This document shows, piece after piece, positions 43,965 through 55,452 of a DNA stretch of 64,000 nucleotides. The DNA comes from Uloborus plumipes (lineage: Eukaryota; Arthropoda; Arachnida; Araneae; Uloboridae): assembly GCA_038373865.1 (NCBI GenBank), contig JAXGGA010001025.1, forward strand, positions 62,001 through 126,000. Direction: 5' to 3'. Made by a program: the position numbers and the translations under genes. Numbering within the stretch: position 1 is the stretch's first letter; every line of letters starts with the position of its first letter. Under the pieces are notes generated by a model that had not been told where the DNA came from, searched no databases, and was given only the letters and a program-made list of their open reading frames with translations.

Positions 43965-45075
43965 ATGAATGATTTATCATATGTACGTACTATTTTCAAG
44001 CCTGTGCAAATACTATTGTTTTGTTGCGGAGTTAATACATTTTTATGCTTGAACAATGTAGGGGATGAATGTTCTATTTGTCAGCTTTTCAAGAATTGCC
44101 GTTCTAGTTGAAACATCTATGTTCTTACTATCAGTAACTACTTTTTACTACGAAGCTACGCTAAACACTCTTGCACCATCAGTTGTTATGTTCATTGCTA
44201 TATGCGTACATTTACTTTTGATAACCAACAGTAAAAACATTTCTGAAATACTTAATGAAGTTTGTTCACTATCTTTACCAAGAAATAATTTGACAAAATA
44301 TAAAAAAGCGAAGTGTTTGATTTATTTCTTGACTATCATACCAGCACTATTTCCTTTAAACCTCTTGGTTGCTCAACTAGTTATAAATGATAGCATGAAG
44401 GAAACGTTTGTAAGAAAATATTATCCTCTGCTGTTCAAAATCGACAGTTCAGATAGTTATACAGCATTGGTAGCAGCAGTTATCACATCAAGTAACACTG
44501 TTATTTTTTCGATGTGCTTAATTTTTCCGTACTTCGTATATGGAATGTTTTACTGTCTATTTTCTTGGCACTTAAAAGAAGAAATCAAAAATTTTGCACA
44601 ACATTTGAAATTGAAACCCTTTGAACTATCAACTAATCATCGTTATTATAACATGTTAAAGAAACTAATAATTACTGCAGACAAAAAATTGCGTTCATTG
44701 ACTTTGGTTACCGTGACATTTGTATCAGTACTTGTGTACGAGTCACTCTTTAATTTCGTCTACGATAGCTCTATGAAGATAAATATTTCTGCACAACCAC
44801 TTCTCTTATCGTTGTTCATAACCCTCAGTCTGTATCTAATATTGTCATTTGCTGCAGAAATTCCAGATGCCAATTCTGATGTGTGCGATGCGTTACGTGA
44901 TGTTGGGGATTGTGTTGGCTATTCCCAAGAATTGGCTGTGTTCACCATGGAAGCTCAAGCTGGAATGTCACTCACCGTAGGAGGCTTCATTCCAATCAAA
45001 CGGGGACTATTTTTAGGCCTCATAGGTACTGTTTCCACTTACTCGCTGCTGGTCAAAACATTTCCTACTCAGTAA
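43965..45075 (+). pseudogene. Gustatory receptor-like psi-GR5, 5-base deletion near the start
   Basis: ATG 43965 starts MNDLSYVRTIFKPVQILLFC as in GR7, but the frame ends at a TGA soon after 44100. Alignment with GR7 shows the cause: GR7 has ACAGGAAAACTAATGAAACTCATATTTGTC where this copy is 5 bases shorter (about 44056-44079). The rest (from 44065, 336 codons) is open and good: FYCLFSWHLKEEI, NHRYYNMLKKLI, AEIPDANSDVCDALRDVGDC and TYSLLVKTFPTQ. Either a young pseudogene, a sequencing error, or a protein started at the in-frame ATG 44065 that lacks the cytoplasmic N-terminus. The long clean frame downstream suggests the lesion is recent. Confidence 0.75.
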
Positions 45076-45184
45076 AATGACCTTCTCCCTTTATGGCACT
45101 AGAAGGGAGCAAATACTATTTTTGGAAAACCTCTAAAGTTGAAACCTACTCCGTCATAAATTGAACATTCTCATTATGACCAGA

Positions 45185-45253
45185 CTCATAGGTACTGTTG
45201 CTACTTATTAGTTATTGTTCAAAACATTTCCAGTAGAGACTAGCATAAATTGA
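45185..45253 (+). pseudogene. Orphan GR7-like C-terminus with a stop
   Basis: Reads LIGTVATY-stop-LLFKTFPVETSIN-stop, the end of GR7 (LIGTVATYSLLVKTFPVETNIN) with Ser changed to TAG. It sits 110 bases after psi-GR5, which has its own different end (PTQ). The DNA after it matches the flank of GR7, so the junction is a recombination scar. Confidence 0.8.
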
Positions 45254-46914
45254 GCTGCTGATTGTGCTTCACTTGTAGGAAGCAACTAATATTTTTGTGG
45301 AGCAACTGATATTGAAATCTTTGCCCTTGTCATATATCATAATGGTTCATATGAATATTTGAAGAAAATTGATGATTTTTGGAACATCAGACTTGCTTTC
45401 TTTACACATTGTTCATTTCTTTAGTGTAACACAGTTCTTTAAACTTGGGGAACACTCCTACTGCTCCCTGTGAAACCTGTCTGCATTCGCTGTATTCCGT
45501 AAATGCTGTAAAATTATCTGTATTCGCTCAAATCTGTGTAAGTTTTTTGCTTATCATCGCACCTTAATTGTATTTAAAGTTTCCTTTTCAAGCATTAGGT
45601 AGTTCAAAGACTCAATTAAAACCAAAATTTTTATATGACTCCTTCTAAAGCAAAGAGAATGCATTGAGTTTAACTATACTTTTTTCATAGCTTTATTCAG
45701 AACATGACGTGCGTTCAGGCCCGTCATTTAGGGGGGCAGGGGGGTCAATTGCCCCCCCCCCTGTTGCCCCCCCACCTGGCTTTGAGAAATCAATGTATTT
45801 ATACGTAAGGGGGCGTGGTTTTTGATGTTTTCCGTTGAAATTGCATTGTGTTTGGACCCTTTGCCCCCCCCCCCGGGAAAAACTTGAAATGACGTCCCTG
45901 CGTGCATTGAAAAAAGCTCTAATTTTATACTAATGGGTGCTAAGGAATTCATTTGTTTTATGGGTCTCTGAAGGCAGGATACGTTTTTGGTGTTTAATAG
46001 ATGAATAGCAGATTCAATAACAATCAATTGGGAAATTTTCAATTTTTTATTACTTTTGACTAGTGATAAAAAAACTAGGTGGAAAAAAATGTCTCGTTAT
46101 ACCTGTTATTGATATTGGAAAAGTGTTGCGATTGTCATAGAAATTAATTTTTGAACGCACTTGCCGGTGCTTTCGCTTCTTACTTCCTGTTGAATGTTAC
46201 TTCGCATTCCTCCTCTATTTTCAGGAAATCCAAAGAGACCTCAGGCATGCGCAAAAGCGAGGAAGGTTTTACGATAAAAGATTAGGCAATACTTATGCTT
46301 TTTTCCAAAACAGAAAATAATTCCAAACGAAAATTTAGTAAACATTGACACTTATCATAAGTTTCCTCATAAATAATATTGATTTAAAAGGAGATTGGTG
46401 TAAAGTAAATATAGCGGTTTCTTAAAACAGTCAAAAGAGCAGCTTTACTAAAAATGGGGAAAACTAATAAAATTTATAAGAATGAATAATATATGAATTG
46501 ATCAACTTTACTATAAACTGCAACACGCAAATTTTCTCTATTATTGAGAAGAACAATACAAAACAAGTTTACAGTTGCAATAAAATTTCTTTTAATAGCA
46601 AATGGTAGCTTCTGAATAATAATAAAAGAAACTCGTGTTAATAAAATTTCCAATTTCATATTTGAATTCAGAATATTTGAATATTTTGTGCGTGAAAACG
46701 TCTGATTTTAAAATTGATTATTATTCGATACTGTCTAGCATAATAACCAAAACAATGTGTCCTTTCTTTTTTTCTGATATTAATATAAGTTTTGCGTAGT
46801 AAATATTATGGAGCAAGTTTTCAAAAGTTGTTGATGCATTTAGACAAAAAATGCTGTATGTTACACAGTTTTAACTGATAAAACTAAACACTTTTTAGTT
46901 TTTGTATTTAGCAA
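45254..46914. other. Flank between psi-GR5 and psi-GR6
   Basis: 45254-45700 matches the GR7 3' flank without its small elements. About 46060-46914 matches the GR8 5' flank (56260-56309 joined to 57263-58036). No gene; a MITE lies at 45716-45900. Confidence 0.5.
45716..45900. mobile_element. CAGGCCCGTCATTT-family MITE, copy 4
   Basis: Ends CAGGCCCGTCATTTAGGGG and AAATGACGTCCCTG. Flanked by CGTGCGTT (45708-45715) and CGTGCATT (45901-45908), an 8-base duplication with one change, which places the family with hAT elements. Interior rich in C-runs. Confidence 0.75.
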
Positions 46915-46973
46915 ATGATTTCAAGATTAAGTGTCAGTAAAATGGAAGATTTATCGTACATACTTTCAATATA

Positions 46974-49900
46974 CAGGGTGTTCCAAGTTAACCTTCATGA
47001 CCTCTATTTCCTCAACCGTTCGTCCTAGATGTATACTTCCATTTTCAAAATTGCTCGAAATGAGGAGGAGAGTTGAGATATGGAAAGTTTGAAGCGAAAA
47101 AAAATAAGTGGTTAAGAAATAAAAAAATTAACTTTTTATAAGGGCTCCGGGCCCCCAAACTTATATTTAGGGAAAGAATCTCCATTGAAAAATAATACTA
47201 ACACAAAAAAATGACATTTGTGCAATCAAAATCCATGCAGAAATGAAACATGAAACTTTATGACTTATACCACTTTACACTAGCGTTATTTTAAGTGATT
47301 TTGAGGGCCATATACACGCAAAATTCGCACCATTCCGAGTTCTTTAATTACAAAATATTCTTTATTTTCCTAAAATACATTTTACTGCAAAAGTTATTTA
47401 ACATGGGAATTAAAATACGAAAAAAATTGAATAAGAAAGAATGAAAATGTCTTGCTGAGTTCGCGAATATAAATTTACCGATTGTATGTGATTGTTTGAA
47501 ATAACGTAATCCCTTCACTGCAGAATAAAATCGGCTTAACTAGATGCATTTCGTTAAAGCTTGAAGTTACGATGTACACTACAGAACAGTATGTAGAAAT
47601 GGTGTTGCTTTACAGACAATGTAATCGCAATGTATATTATTTCTTAGATTCTACATATTTCGTGTGTTTAATATCTTTGTATAACATTGTATAATAATTT
47701 ACCTTGTCTTGTTATGTTTTGTAGTCTTGTATCATCTGTATTTATTTTTGAATACAATGAAAAGCGAATGTTTTCTGACATGGACGAAACAAATTTCATT
47801 ATCGTACCTAATCTAAAAGCTCGTTATTCCTCTGGCAGGGCGAAAAATTTCTTTTGTCAATTTGTTTACGGGCCCTGCGCATTTAAAACTCGAATATCTT
47901 CGCGAATTTTGATCGCACAAATGTAATTTTTTTGTGTTATGTGGGGCTTAAACTCACATAGGAGGACAAAAAAACGCCGGGAAACACTTGATCGGAGGTC
48001 AAGGTCATTCCGTGATGACGTCATCAAAATGGCCGCTTTTACAGGTAAATACGTTCGTTTAACTGCTTAAAACTCCATCATAGATTGAAATATTGCAAAA
48101 CTCAAATGTATCATCTGAAAGCTCTTTAAAAGAGCTATTTAGAAAAAATTAATTTTTCTTTCTGAGGTCAAAGTCTCACCTGTAATGACGTCATCAAAAT
48201 GGTCGCTTTTACAGGTAAATACGTTTGTTTAACTCCCCCTAAAACTCCATCATAGATTCAAATATTGCAAAACTCAAACATATCATCTGAAAGCTTTTTA
48301 AAAGCGCTATTTAAAAAGATTTAATTTTTCTTTCTAAGGTCAAGGGCCCACCTGTGATGACGTCATCAAAATGGCCGCTTTTACAGGTCTCTACGTTTGT
48401 TTAACTCCCCCTAAAACTCCATCATAGATTCAAATATTGCAAAACTCAGACATATCATCTGAAAGCTCTTTAAAAGAGCTATTTAGAAAAAATTAATTTT
48501 TCTTTCTGAGGTCAAGGAACCACCTGTAATGACGTCATCAAAATGGCCGCTTTTGCAGGTAAATACGTTCGTTTAACTGCTTAAAACTCCATCATAGATT
48601 CAAATATTGCAAAACCCAAATACATCATCTGAAAGCTCTTTAAAAGAGCTATTTAGAAAGATTTATTTTTTCTTTCTAAGGTCAAGGGCCCACCTGTGAT
48701 GACGTCATCAAAATGGCCGCTTTTGCAGGTAAATACGTTCGTTTAACTGCTTAAAACTCCATCATATATTCAAATATTGCAAAACTCAAATACATCATCT
48801 GAAAGCTCTTTAAAAGAGCTATTTAGAAAAGTTTAATTTTTCATTCTAAGGTCAAGGGCCCACCTGTGATGACGTCATCAAAATGGCCGCTTTTACAGGT
48901 AAATACGTTTGTTTAACTCCCCCTAAAACCCCATCATAGATTCAAAAATTGCAAAGCTCAAATGTATCATCTGAAAGCTCTTTAAAAGAACTATTTAGAA
49001 AGATTTAATTTTTCTTTCTAAGGTCAAGGGCCCACCTGTGATGGCGTCATCAAAATGGCCGCTTTTACAGGTAAATGCGTTTGTTTAACTCCCCCTAAAA
49101 CTCCATCATAGATTCAAATATTGCAAAACTCAAATATATCATCTAAAAGCTCTTTAAAAGAGCTATCCAGAAAGATTTATTTTTTTTTTTAAGGTCAAGG
49201 GCCCACCTGTGATGACGTCATCAAAATGGCCGCTTTTACAGGTAAATACGTTTGTTTAACTCCCCCTAAAACTCCATCATTGATTCAAATATTGCAAAAC
49301 TCAAATGTATCATCTGAAAGCTCTTTAAAAGAGCTATTTAGAAAGATTTAATTTTTCTTTCTGAGGTCAAGGTCCCACCTGTAATGACGTCATCAAAATG
49401 GCGTCAAATGACGTCATCACAGGTGGGCCCTTGACCTTAGAAAGAAAAATTAAATCTTTCTAGATAGCTCTTTTAAAGAGCTTTCAGATGATATATTTGA
49501 GTTTTGCAATATTTGAATCTATGATGGAGTTTTAAGCAGTTAAACGAACGTATTTACTTGTAAAAGCGGCCATTTTGATGACGTCATCACAGGTGAGCCC
49601 TTGATCTCAGAAAGAAAAATTAAATCTTTCAAAGAGCTTTCAGATGATATATTTGAGTTTTGCAATATTTCAATCTATGATGGAGTTTTAAGCAATTAAA
49701 CGAACGTAGTTACCTGTAAAAGCGGCCATCTTGATGACGTCATCACGGAAGTTCATGACCCCTGATCAAGTGTCTCCCGGCGGTTTTTTATTCTTACATA
49801 TGTACATAAGCTCTGTATCAAATTTCACACTGGTGTCCGGAAGTGAAATATTTCGGCTGTTTTTGTCGCTAACTCCACAAACTAATACTTTGACTCTCTA

Positions 49901-49992
49901 CCTCATTTCGAGCAAATTTGCAATTGGACGTATGCATCTAGGACGAACGGTTGAGGAATTAGAGGTCATGAAGGTTGACTTGAAACACCCTG
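46974..49992. mobile_element. 3-kb foldback transposon with internal tandem repeats (TA target)
   Basis: Terminal inverted repeats of about 100 bases, CAGGGTGTTCCAAGTTAACC at left and the complement of CAGGGTGTTTCAAGTCAACC at right, flanked by TA (46972-46973, 49993-49994). Removing the element plus one TA restores the codons for SIYKP seen in GR8, so the boundaries are exact. A second inverted zone (47978 and 49745-49780) lies inside. The middle 47100-47960 has no inverted partner. No transposase recognised; the 79-codon frame at 47687 is unsupported. Confidence 0.9.
48000..49760. repeat. Array of ~171-bp repeats bearing TGACGTCA
   Basis: Nine direct copies with GACGTCATC (or GGCGTCATC) at 48017, 48187, 48359, 48531, 48701, 48871, 49043, 49214 and 49386, a period of 170-172. 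Then three inverted copies at about 49410, 49580 and 49734. Each unit reads like GATGACGTCATCAAAATGGC, CGCTTTTACAGGTAAATACG, AAAACTCCATCATAGATTCA and an AGCTCTTTAAAAGAGCT hairpin. All but one keep the perfect palindrome TGACGTCA. Confidence 0.9.
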
Positions 49993-50319
49993 TATAAACC
50001 TGCGAAAATATTGATGTTCCTATATGGTATTAATAAATTTAAAGAATTATCTTCTGCATCTAAAGCAATGAAAATAATAATTATGTGCTTTCCGAGGATT
50101 GCTTTACTATGTTCGATATTTATTGATTTTCATTTCTAATTTTTTTGTTGGTCTGATCTCACAAATGATGATGTAAAACTAAGTTATGTGCAGGAGTTTT
50201 TCCCAATATTGTTAAACAGTGATAATACAGGAAAATATACAAGACTTGTGATAACACTTTTTACGTGGGTTCATTCTGCAATTTTTTCGGTTTATTTTCT
50301 TTTTTCGTATTATGCATAT

Positions 50320-50700
50320 CGCACCCTTGCTACAAAAGTGCCACAACTCAAAAATTGTAATATTTGAGTTATGACCGTCATTAGACGTAGTTTACGCGTC
50401 TCTACCAATCTTAAAAAGAAACAGAAGTTGCATTGAAACATCAGCCGCCAGAGAGCAGTTATGGCGTTTTGTTGTTATCAAGATGCATAGGACCCCTTCC
50501 ACTGAAATGCCACATCTTGAGTTGTTGTCCAGCCGTCGTAGAGTAACGTGCGTAACTAACGATCATAGTTTAAGATATATCTGTCTTCATATTGACAAAT
50601 TCAAAAATACTAAAATGTGCCTAGTCAGCTCGGGAACAGTTTTTGTAATTCCTGGAAAACGTAGTTTTTTGAGTTGTGGCACTTTTGTAGCAAGGGTGCG
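50320..50700. mobile_element. 381-bp MITE in psi-GR6
   Basis: Perfect 35-base terminal inverted repeats starting CGCACCCTTGCTACAAAAGT. Flanked by ATAT at 50316-50319 and 50701-50704; GR8 shows a single ATAT at this place (TATTATGTATATGGAC). Because ATAT is palindromic the target may also be TA with ends extended by one base; the two cannot be told apart. Non-coding. Confidence 0.9.
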
Positions 50701-51187
50701 ATATGGTATGTTTTACTGTTTAATGTGTTGGCATCTGAAAAAGGCACTTGGAAATTTTGCGCCAGCTTTTAAAGGTAAAACCTTTCCCACTTTCAAGCAA
50801 ACATGGTTACTACAATACGTTAACGACGTTAACAATCACAGCAGATAAAAATTTGAATCAGCTCACATTTGTTACAGTCATATTTGTATCTTCTCACGTG
50901 TATGTGTCTCTCTTTAATTTTTTTTACGATGATTCTTGGGAAATGAATGTTTCTTTGGTATCCATTATGATGTCACTTTTAATAGCTCTCGGTTTGTGTC
51001 TAATGCTGTTTGTTGCAGCGTTAATTCCAGATGAAAATTCCAATGTGTACGATGCTCTTCGTGAGTGTGTAGGCTACTCTCAAGATTTGATAGTGTTCAT
51101 GATGAAAGTTCAAGCTGGATTGTCATTTACAATAGGTGGCGGCGTCCCGATTAAGAGAGGATTCTTTCTAGGACTTGTAGGTACTGT

Positions 51188-51398
51188 CTAAAATTTTTTC
51201 ATACGACCTCCGCTACATCTGCCCACGCGCCAAGTCTCTTCGGACTTTCTCGAAATAGGGGGGGGGGAAGCAACGAGGAAGTAGTAAGCGAACAAAAGCT
51301 GAAGGCATCGGGTAGTGCGCATCCAAAACCTAACTCCCCTTTTTCAGATGGAAGCGTCCGTGGCTGCCAGGCGCACAAAACGCAAGCAGACAGTACAG
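51188..51398. mobile_element. ~211-bp insertion in psi-GR6
   Basis: Separates GGACTTGTAGGTACTGT from TTGCAACTTATTCGTTGCTC, which are contiguous in GR8. The edges show a short inverted pair TACTGTC/GACAGTA. Richer in GC than the gene, with a G-run at 51258. Family unknown; exact ends are uncertain by a few bases. Confidence 0.65.
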
Positions 51399-51442
51399 TT
51401 GCAACTTATTCGTTGCTCATCAAAACATTTCCTGTTCATTGA

Positions 51443-53498
51443 ATTATATGATTATACAGAAAATAAAGGATGCACTCTAAACTTTTACTCAGAATTGAAA
51501 ATTGAATTTTTCTCAAAATAAAGAATGCAAACAAAAATTTTACACATCATTTGAAACTGAGTTCTTAACGACTTTTAGCCTATCATCGTTATCGCAATCT
51601 TTCTACAAAACTAAAAATCATTATGAAAATAAATACGGGTTAATAAACACTGGTTTAAATAATGTAATTTTTTGTTCTTGTGTTTTCTACTACTTTCAGA
51701 CTCTTTATAGTAATTCCTAGGAAATACATTTTGTTTCTTCATCAATTATGCTGTCATTTTTAAGTTTCTGTAGGCGGAATCAAATTCTGGCTCTTACGAA
51801 ATGCTACTTAGTTACTATATTACTATAGTGAATCATGGAATTTGATAGTTGCCACAGCTCGTTCCATCGATGTTTGACAGCCACTAGTAAATTTCAAAGA
51901 CACTTGTCCATTGTAGCAATGTCTGCCCAAACAATCACCGAGCCACCGAGCGACTAAAAAAACATCTAGGTTACATCTGCAAGTCATGCCAGTACCATGT
52001 CCAGCCATCTGGACCATCCATATTCCCCCTTTTTTTTGTCGCTAAATATCACTAACAGTCTTTTCGGTCCGCATGACATATAATTCCAAGCCCACAACAT
52101 TCTTTGTGCTTAATTATGCGGCTTTAGAGCTGTTTTTTTTCCCCTGTTTCCGAAATTCATCCACAAATCGCATCCTTTGAAACAGGAAGTCCAATGGCCT
52201 CTGAACTTCACGAAGAGTCATTTATTAGGTAATTTCCAGTCTTGCACCTGACGATCATCGCGCTAATTCGTAACACACAAGCCTCCCAGATCTGCGTTTT
52301 GCTTCATGTTTGCAGTCACTTGATAAAACTTCTTATCCTAACCTTTCATATGAGAGACAGAACGAAAATTATTGGAAGCTTGCCTACGCTTCAAATTTCC
52401 GGTACACATTGGAAATACGTTTAGAGCACTTTAGTTACAAAATTATTCCAATTATTTGAAGTGTACGCCGATTTGTAATGTACTCTTAATATTATTGTTG
52501 GGCCCTCTTAGCAATTCTATCTTAAGCTGAACCACTTTGGATGTTAAGTTGTGCTACAATTATAGCCTCCGCAACAGCAACAATATTGTCTGCAAGTATG
52601 AATAAAAAGAGAGCTTTTATGTATGCGTTATACATGCTATGTGGAAGGGTGTATTTGATGCACCTTTAATATTTTAAGTTTTCTAATTTTTATTTTTCAT
52701 TTAAAAAAAAAGCAATCTTTCAAGTAAATAAACTAAGCCATTAAATGTATAGCAATTGGATGTGTCCAAAGCTCCATAATAACTGTTAGATAAGCTTTAT
52801 ACATAACGTTCTCGAATATTATTATAATTTTTAATTTATCAAGTTCATTTAACTTTCGTGATACCAAGAAGACGTTACATTATTAAAATTCTGCTGAAAT
52901 AGCAATGCCAGCAATACATTTACAAACCCTACCACATAAGAGCTACTACGTCAGAATTTAGAGAAAAGTAGTCGATTTATAGGTACAAGGCATAAAAGTA
53001 TTCATAATGATAAAGCTTGTGTGTTAACAATACAAGGTAAACGATTGTTACATGAAAACCGTAAGCCATTTATTCCAAAACAAACACAATTTTCCGCGTT
53101 TTAAAAGCACAGTTCAATACAGAGATCGATAAAGTAATCTCACAAAGTTTACAGAAACTAATGGAAATTTCTTTGAAAGGACAAAGAAAACAAGATGCGT
53201 AAATGATGTGTGCTCTTAAGACAATTTTAAGCTTCCAATCAGAACTAAAACATCTCCGTCTGGCGCTGGTAATTACTGGATATCTGGCGAACCAGAATAA
53301 CCAAAAATATATTTTCAACATACACACTGTCACTTTGAAATAATATCAGAAGAATGAGTTTCAGAAAGCGAACAACTGAATTCAGAAACAGGGATGTTTT
53401 GCATATTTCTGGAGGTATAACATTATTTCAACTATTGAAACTCAACATTTGATCATTTTGTTTCTGGTAAACTTTTAAAAAGGGAAAAAAAGAGTAAA
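51443..53498. promoter_or_regulatory. psi-GR6 3' flank, gap, and 5' flank of GR7
   Basis: 51443-51840 matches the GR8 3' flank (59180-59760), including AATAAA shortly after the stop (51462). 51841-52690 holds nothing recognised. From about 52690 the second two-gene block starts and matches 40700-43960 minus the Harbinger-like element and the LTR. 53439-53498 is open in frame with GR7 and reads KLLKREKKSK, similar to the N-terminus of GR3, but has no ATG. Confidence 0.45.
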
Positions 53499-54626
53499 AT
53501 GAATGATTTATCACATGTACGTACTACTTTCAAGCCTGTGCAAATACTATTGTTTTGTTGTGGCATTAATACTTTTTTAAACTTGAACTATACAGGAAAA
53601 CTAATGAAACTCATATTTGTCAGCTTTTCTAGGATTGCCGTTCTGGTGGAAATATCTATGTTCGTACTATCAACAAGTGCTTTTTACTATGAATCTACGC
53701 TAAGCACCCTTGCCCCATCAGTTGTTATGGTCATTGCTACATGGGTACATATACTTTTAATTATCAATAGTAAAAACATTTCTGAAATACTTAATGGAGT
53801 CTGTTCACTATCTTTAACAAGAAATAATCTGATAAAATATAAAAAGGCAAAATTTTGGATCTATTTCTTGACTATCCTACCAGCACTATTTCCTTTAAAT
53901 CTCTTGGCCGGTCAGATAATCATAAATGATAGCATGAAGGAAACTTTTATAAGAAAGTATTATCCTGTGCTGCTCAAAATTGACAATTCAGGGAATTATA
54001 CAGCATTGGTAGTAACAGTTATCACCTCAATCAATACCGTTATTTTTTCGATGTGTTTAATTTTTCCGTACTTCGTATATGGAATGTTTTACTGTCTATT
54101 TTCTTGGCACTTGAAAGAAGAAATCAAAAATTTTGCACAACATTTGAAATTGAAACCCTTTCAACTTTCAAATCATCATCGTTACTATAATATGTTAAAG
54201 AAGCTAATAATTACTGCAGACAAAAAATTACGTTCATTGACTTTGGTTTCCGTGACATTTGTATCTGTGCTTGTGTATGTGTCACTCTTTAATTTCGTCT
54301 ACGATAGTTCGATGGAGATAACTTTTTCAGCTTCACCACTTTTGCTGTCATTGTTTATGTCCCTCAGTCTGTATCAAATATTGTCATTTGCTGCAGAAAT
54401 TCCAGATGCCAATTCTGATGTGTGCGATGCGTTACGTGATGTTGGGGATTGTGTTGGCTATTCCCAAGAAATGACTGTGTTCACCATGGAAGCTCAAGAC
54501 GGGTTGTTCCTCACGGTAGGCGGCATCATTCCAATTAAACGGGGACTATTTTTAGGCCTAATAGGTACTGTTGCCACTTACTCGTTATTGGTCAAAACAT
54601 TTCCAGTAGAGACTAACATAAATTGA
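53499..54626 (+). CDS. Gustatory receptor-like 7TM protein GR7 (375 aa)
   Basis: Intact sister of psi-GR5. Starts MNDLSHVRTTFKPVQILLFC; the only in-frame ATG available is 53499, although the upstream codons resemble the longer N-terminus of GR3, so an upstream exon cannot be excluded. Seven hydrophobic segments in the usual order; FYCLFSWHLKEEI, HHRYYNMLKKLI, SLTLVSVTFVSVLVYVSLFN, AEIPDANSDVCDALRDVGDC, and a final segment GLIGTVATYSLLVKTFPVET with an unusual PVETNIN tail. One change is odd: EAQDGLFLTVGG replaces EAQAGLSLTVGG in the loop entering the last segment. Frame open throughout; chemosensory role by family. Confidence 0.85.
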   Translation: MNDLSHVRTTFKPVQILLFCCGINTFLNLNYTGKLMKLIFVSFSRIAVLVEISMFVLSTSAFYYESTLSTLAPSVVMVIATWVHILLIINSKNISEILNGVCSLSLTRNNLIKYKKAKFWIYFLTILPALFPLNLLAGQIIINDSMKETFIRKYYPVLLKIDNSGNYTALVVTVITSINTVIFSMCLIFPYFVYGMFYCLFSWHLKEEIKNFAQHLKLKPFQLSNHHRYYNMLKKLIITADKKLRSLTLVSVTFVSVLVYVSLFNFVYDSSMEITFSASPLLLSLFMSLSLYQILSFAAEIPDANSDVCDALRDVGDCVGYSQEMTVFTMEAQDGLFLTVGGIIPIKRGLFLGLIGTVATYSLLVKTFPVETNIN

Positions 54627-54795
54627 CTGGCTGATTTTGTTGCACTTGAAGAAAGCAACACATATTTTTGAGTAGCAAATGATAATGAGATGATTGTCGC
54701 ATATCATCATGTCCATATGACGATTCGCAGATTAGTCATGCTATATTTAGAGCATCGGATGATTTTTTCGCATTGGTCTGAAATCTCATTAAGTA
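54627..54795. other. GR7 3' flank
   Basis: Matches 45254-45450 after psi-GR5's orphan fragment. Nothing else seen. Confidence 0.4.
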
Positions 54796-55295
54796 CGCTG
54801 TAAAAAATTAATGCTGGTTTTACAGTATAATACAGCTAATTTTATGGTTAATAAGCTGTAAAAATTGCTAATTTTCAGCTCATTTTAGTTTATTAACGTT
54901 CATTTTGTAGTTTTAAACTGGAACCTTTGCTTTCAGTATTATACAATCGACGCTCGTTATAACGACCACACGTTATAAAGACCATCCTAATATAACGACC
55001 GGTGAGAAAACCCCCAACTGTATCCCAATATACTCTATGTTCTACCTCTTATAGCGACCACTCGTTATAAAGACCGTTTTCTGTAGGACGGAGACGGTCG
55101 TTATATCGAGCGTCGACTGTACTGCTGTTTTTACAGTATAATACAACTAAATATTCTTACTGTAAAATCGCTAACTTCACAGTAAGAAACTGTAAAATTG
55201 CTAGTTTTACAGTTTATTGTGCATTTTACAGTTTTAAATTGGAACCTCGGCTGCCAGTATTATACTGTAAAAACACCAGTTCATTTTTGGCAGTG
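54796..55295. mobile_element. CACTGTAAAAAATGA-family copy 4, 500 bp, complete
   Basis: Ends CGCTGTAAAAAATTAATG and the complement TTCATTTTTGGCAGTG, flanked by TA (54794-54795, 55296-55297). This is the best evidence that the family uses TA targets and so belongs with Tc1/mariner-type MITEs. It carries a 176-bp element inside (54944-55119). Confidence 0.8.
54944..55119. mobile_element. 176-bp MITE with CAGTCGACGCTCG ends, copy A
   Basis: Inverted ends CAATCGACGCTCGTTATAAC and complement of CAGTCGACGCTCGATATAAC, with TA on both sides (54942-54943, 55120-55121). Removal restores ATTATACTGCTGTTTTTACA of the host MITE. Ends resemble pogo/Tigger-type elements (family knowledge). Confidence 0.85.
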
Positions 55296-55452
55296 TAGCA
55301 GCAACTTCGTTTTCTTTTTTATGTCTGGATCATCTTCTTTCTTTGAAAATATTTATAATAAATTATTACAAGCCTCAAGTTCACATGGCATATCTTGATG
55401 TCAAGTATAAAAAGTTCTTTAATCTTTGGGAACATTGTTATTTTTCCTAATA

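Larger units (their letters stand above)
46915..51442 (+). pseudogene. Gustatory receptor-like psi-GR6, cut by three insertions
   Basis: Sister of GR8. Parts: 46915-46973 (start ATG, MISRLSVSKMEDLSY), 49995-50319, 50705-51187 and 51399-51442 (stop TGA). Between them are a 3-kb foldback, a 381-bp MITE and a ~211-bp insert. Besides these, about 240 bases are deleted near 50130-50150 relative to GR8 (58235-58475), and DVG is missing in the LRDVGECVGYS stretch (51060). Remaining coding matter is recognisable: LIPDENSNVYDALRECVGYS, AGLSFTIGGGVPIKRGFFLG, then the final LLIKTFP-like segment. It is certainly dead. Confidence 0.9.

Noticed and set aside
44065..45075. psi-GR5 as an intact 336-residue gene started at ATG 44065
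   Set aside because: It would lose the conserved N-terminal FKPVQILL block that is still present upstream in another frame; kept only as an alternative.
48000..49760. Regular repeats resembling a CRISPR array
   Set aside because: Whole 171-bp units repeat with no unique spacers, and the genome is an animal one.
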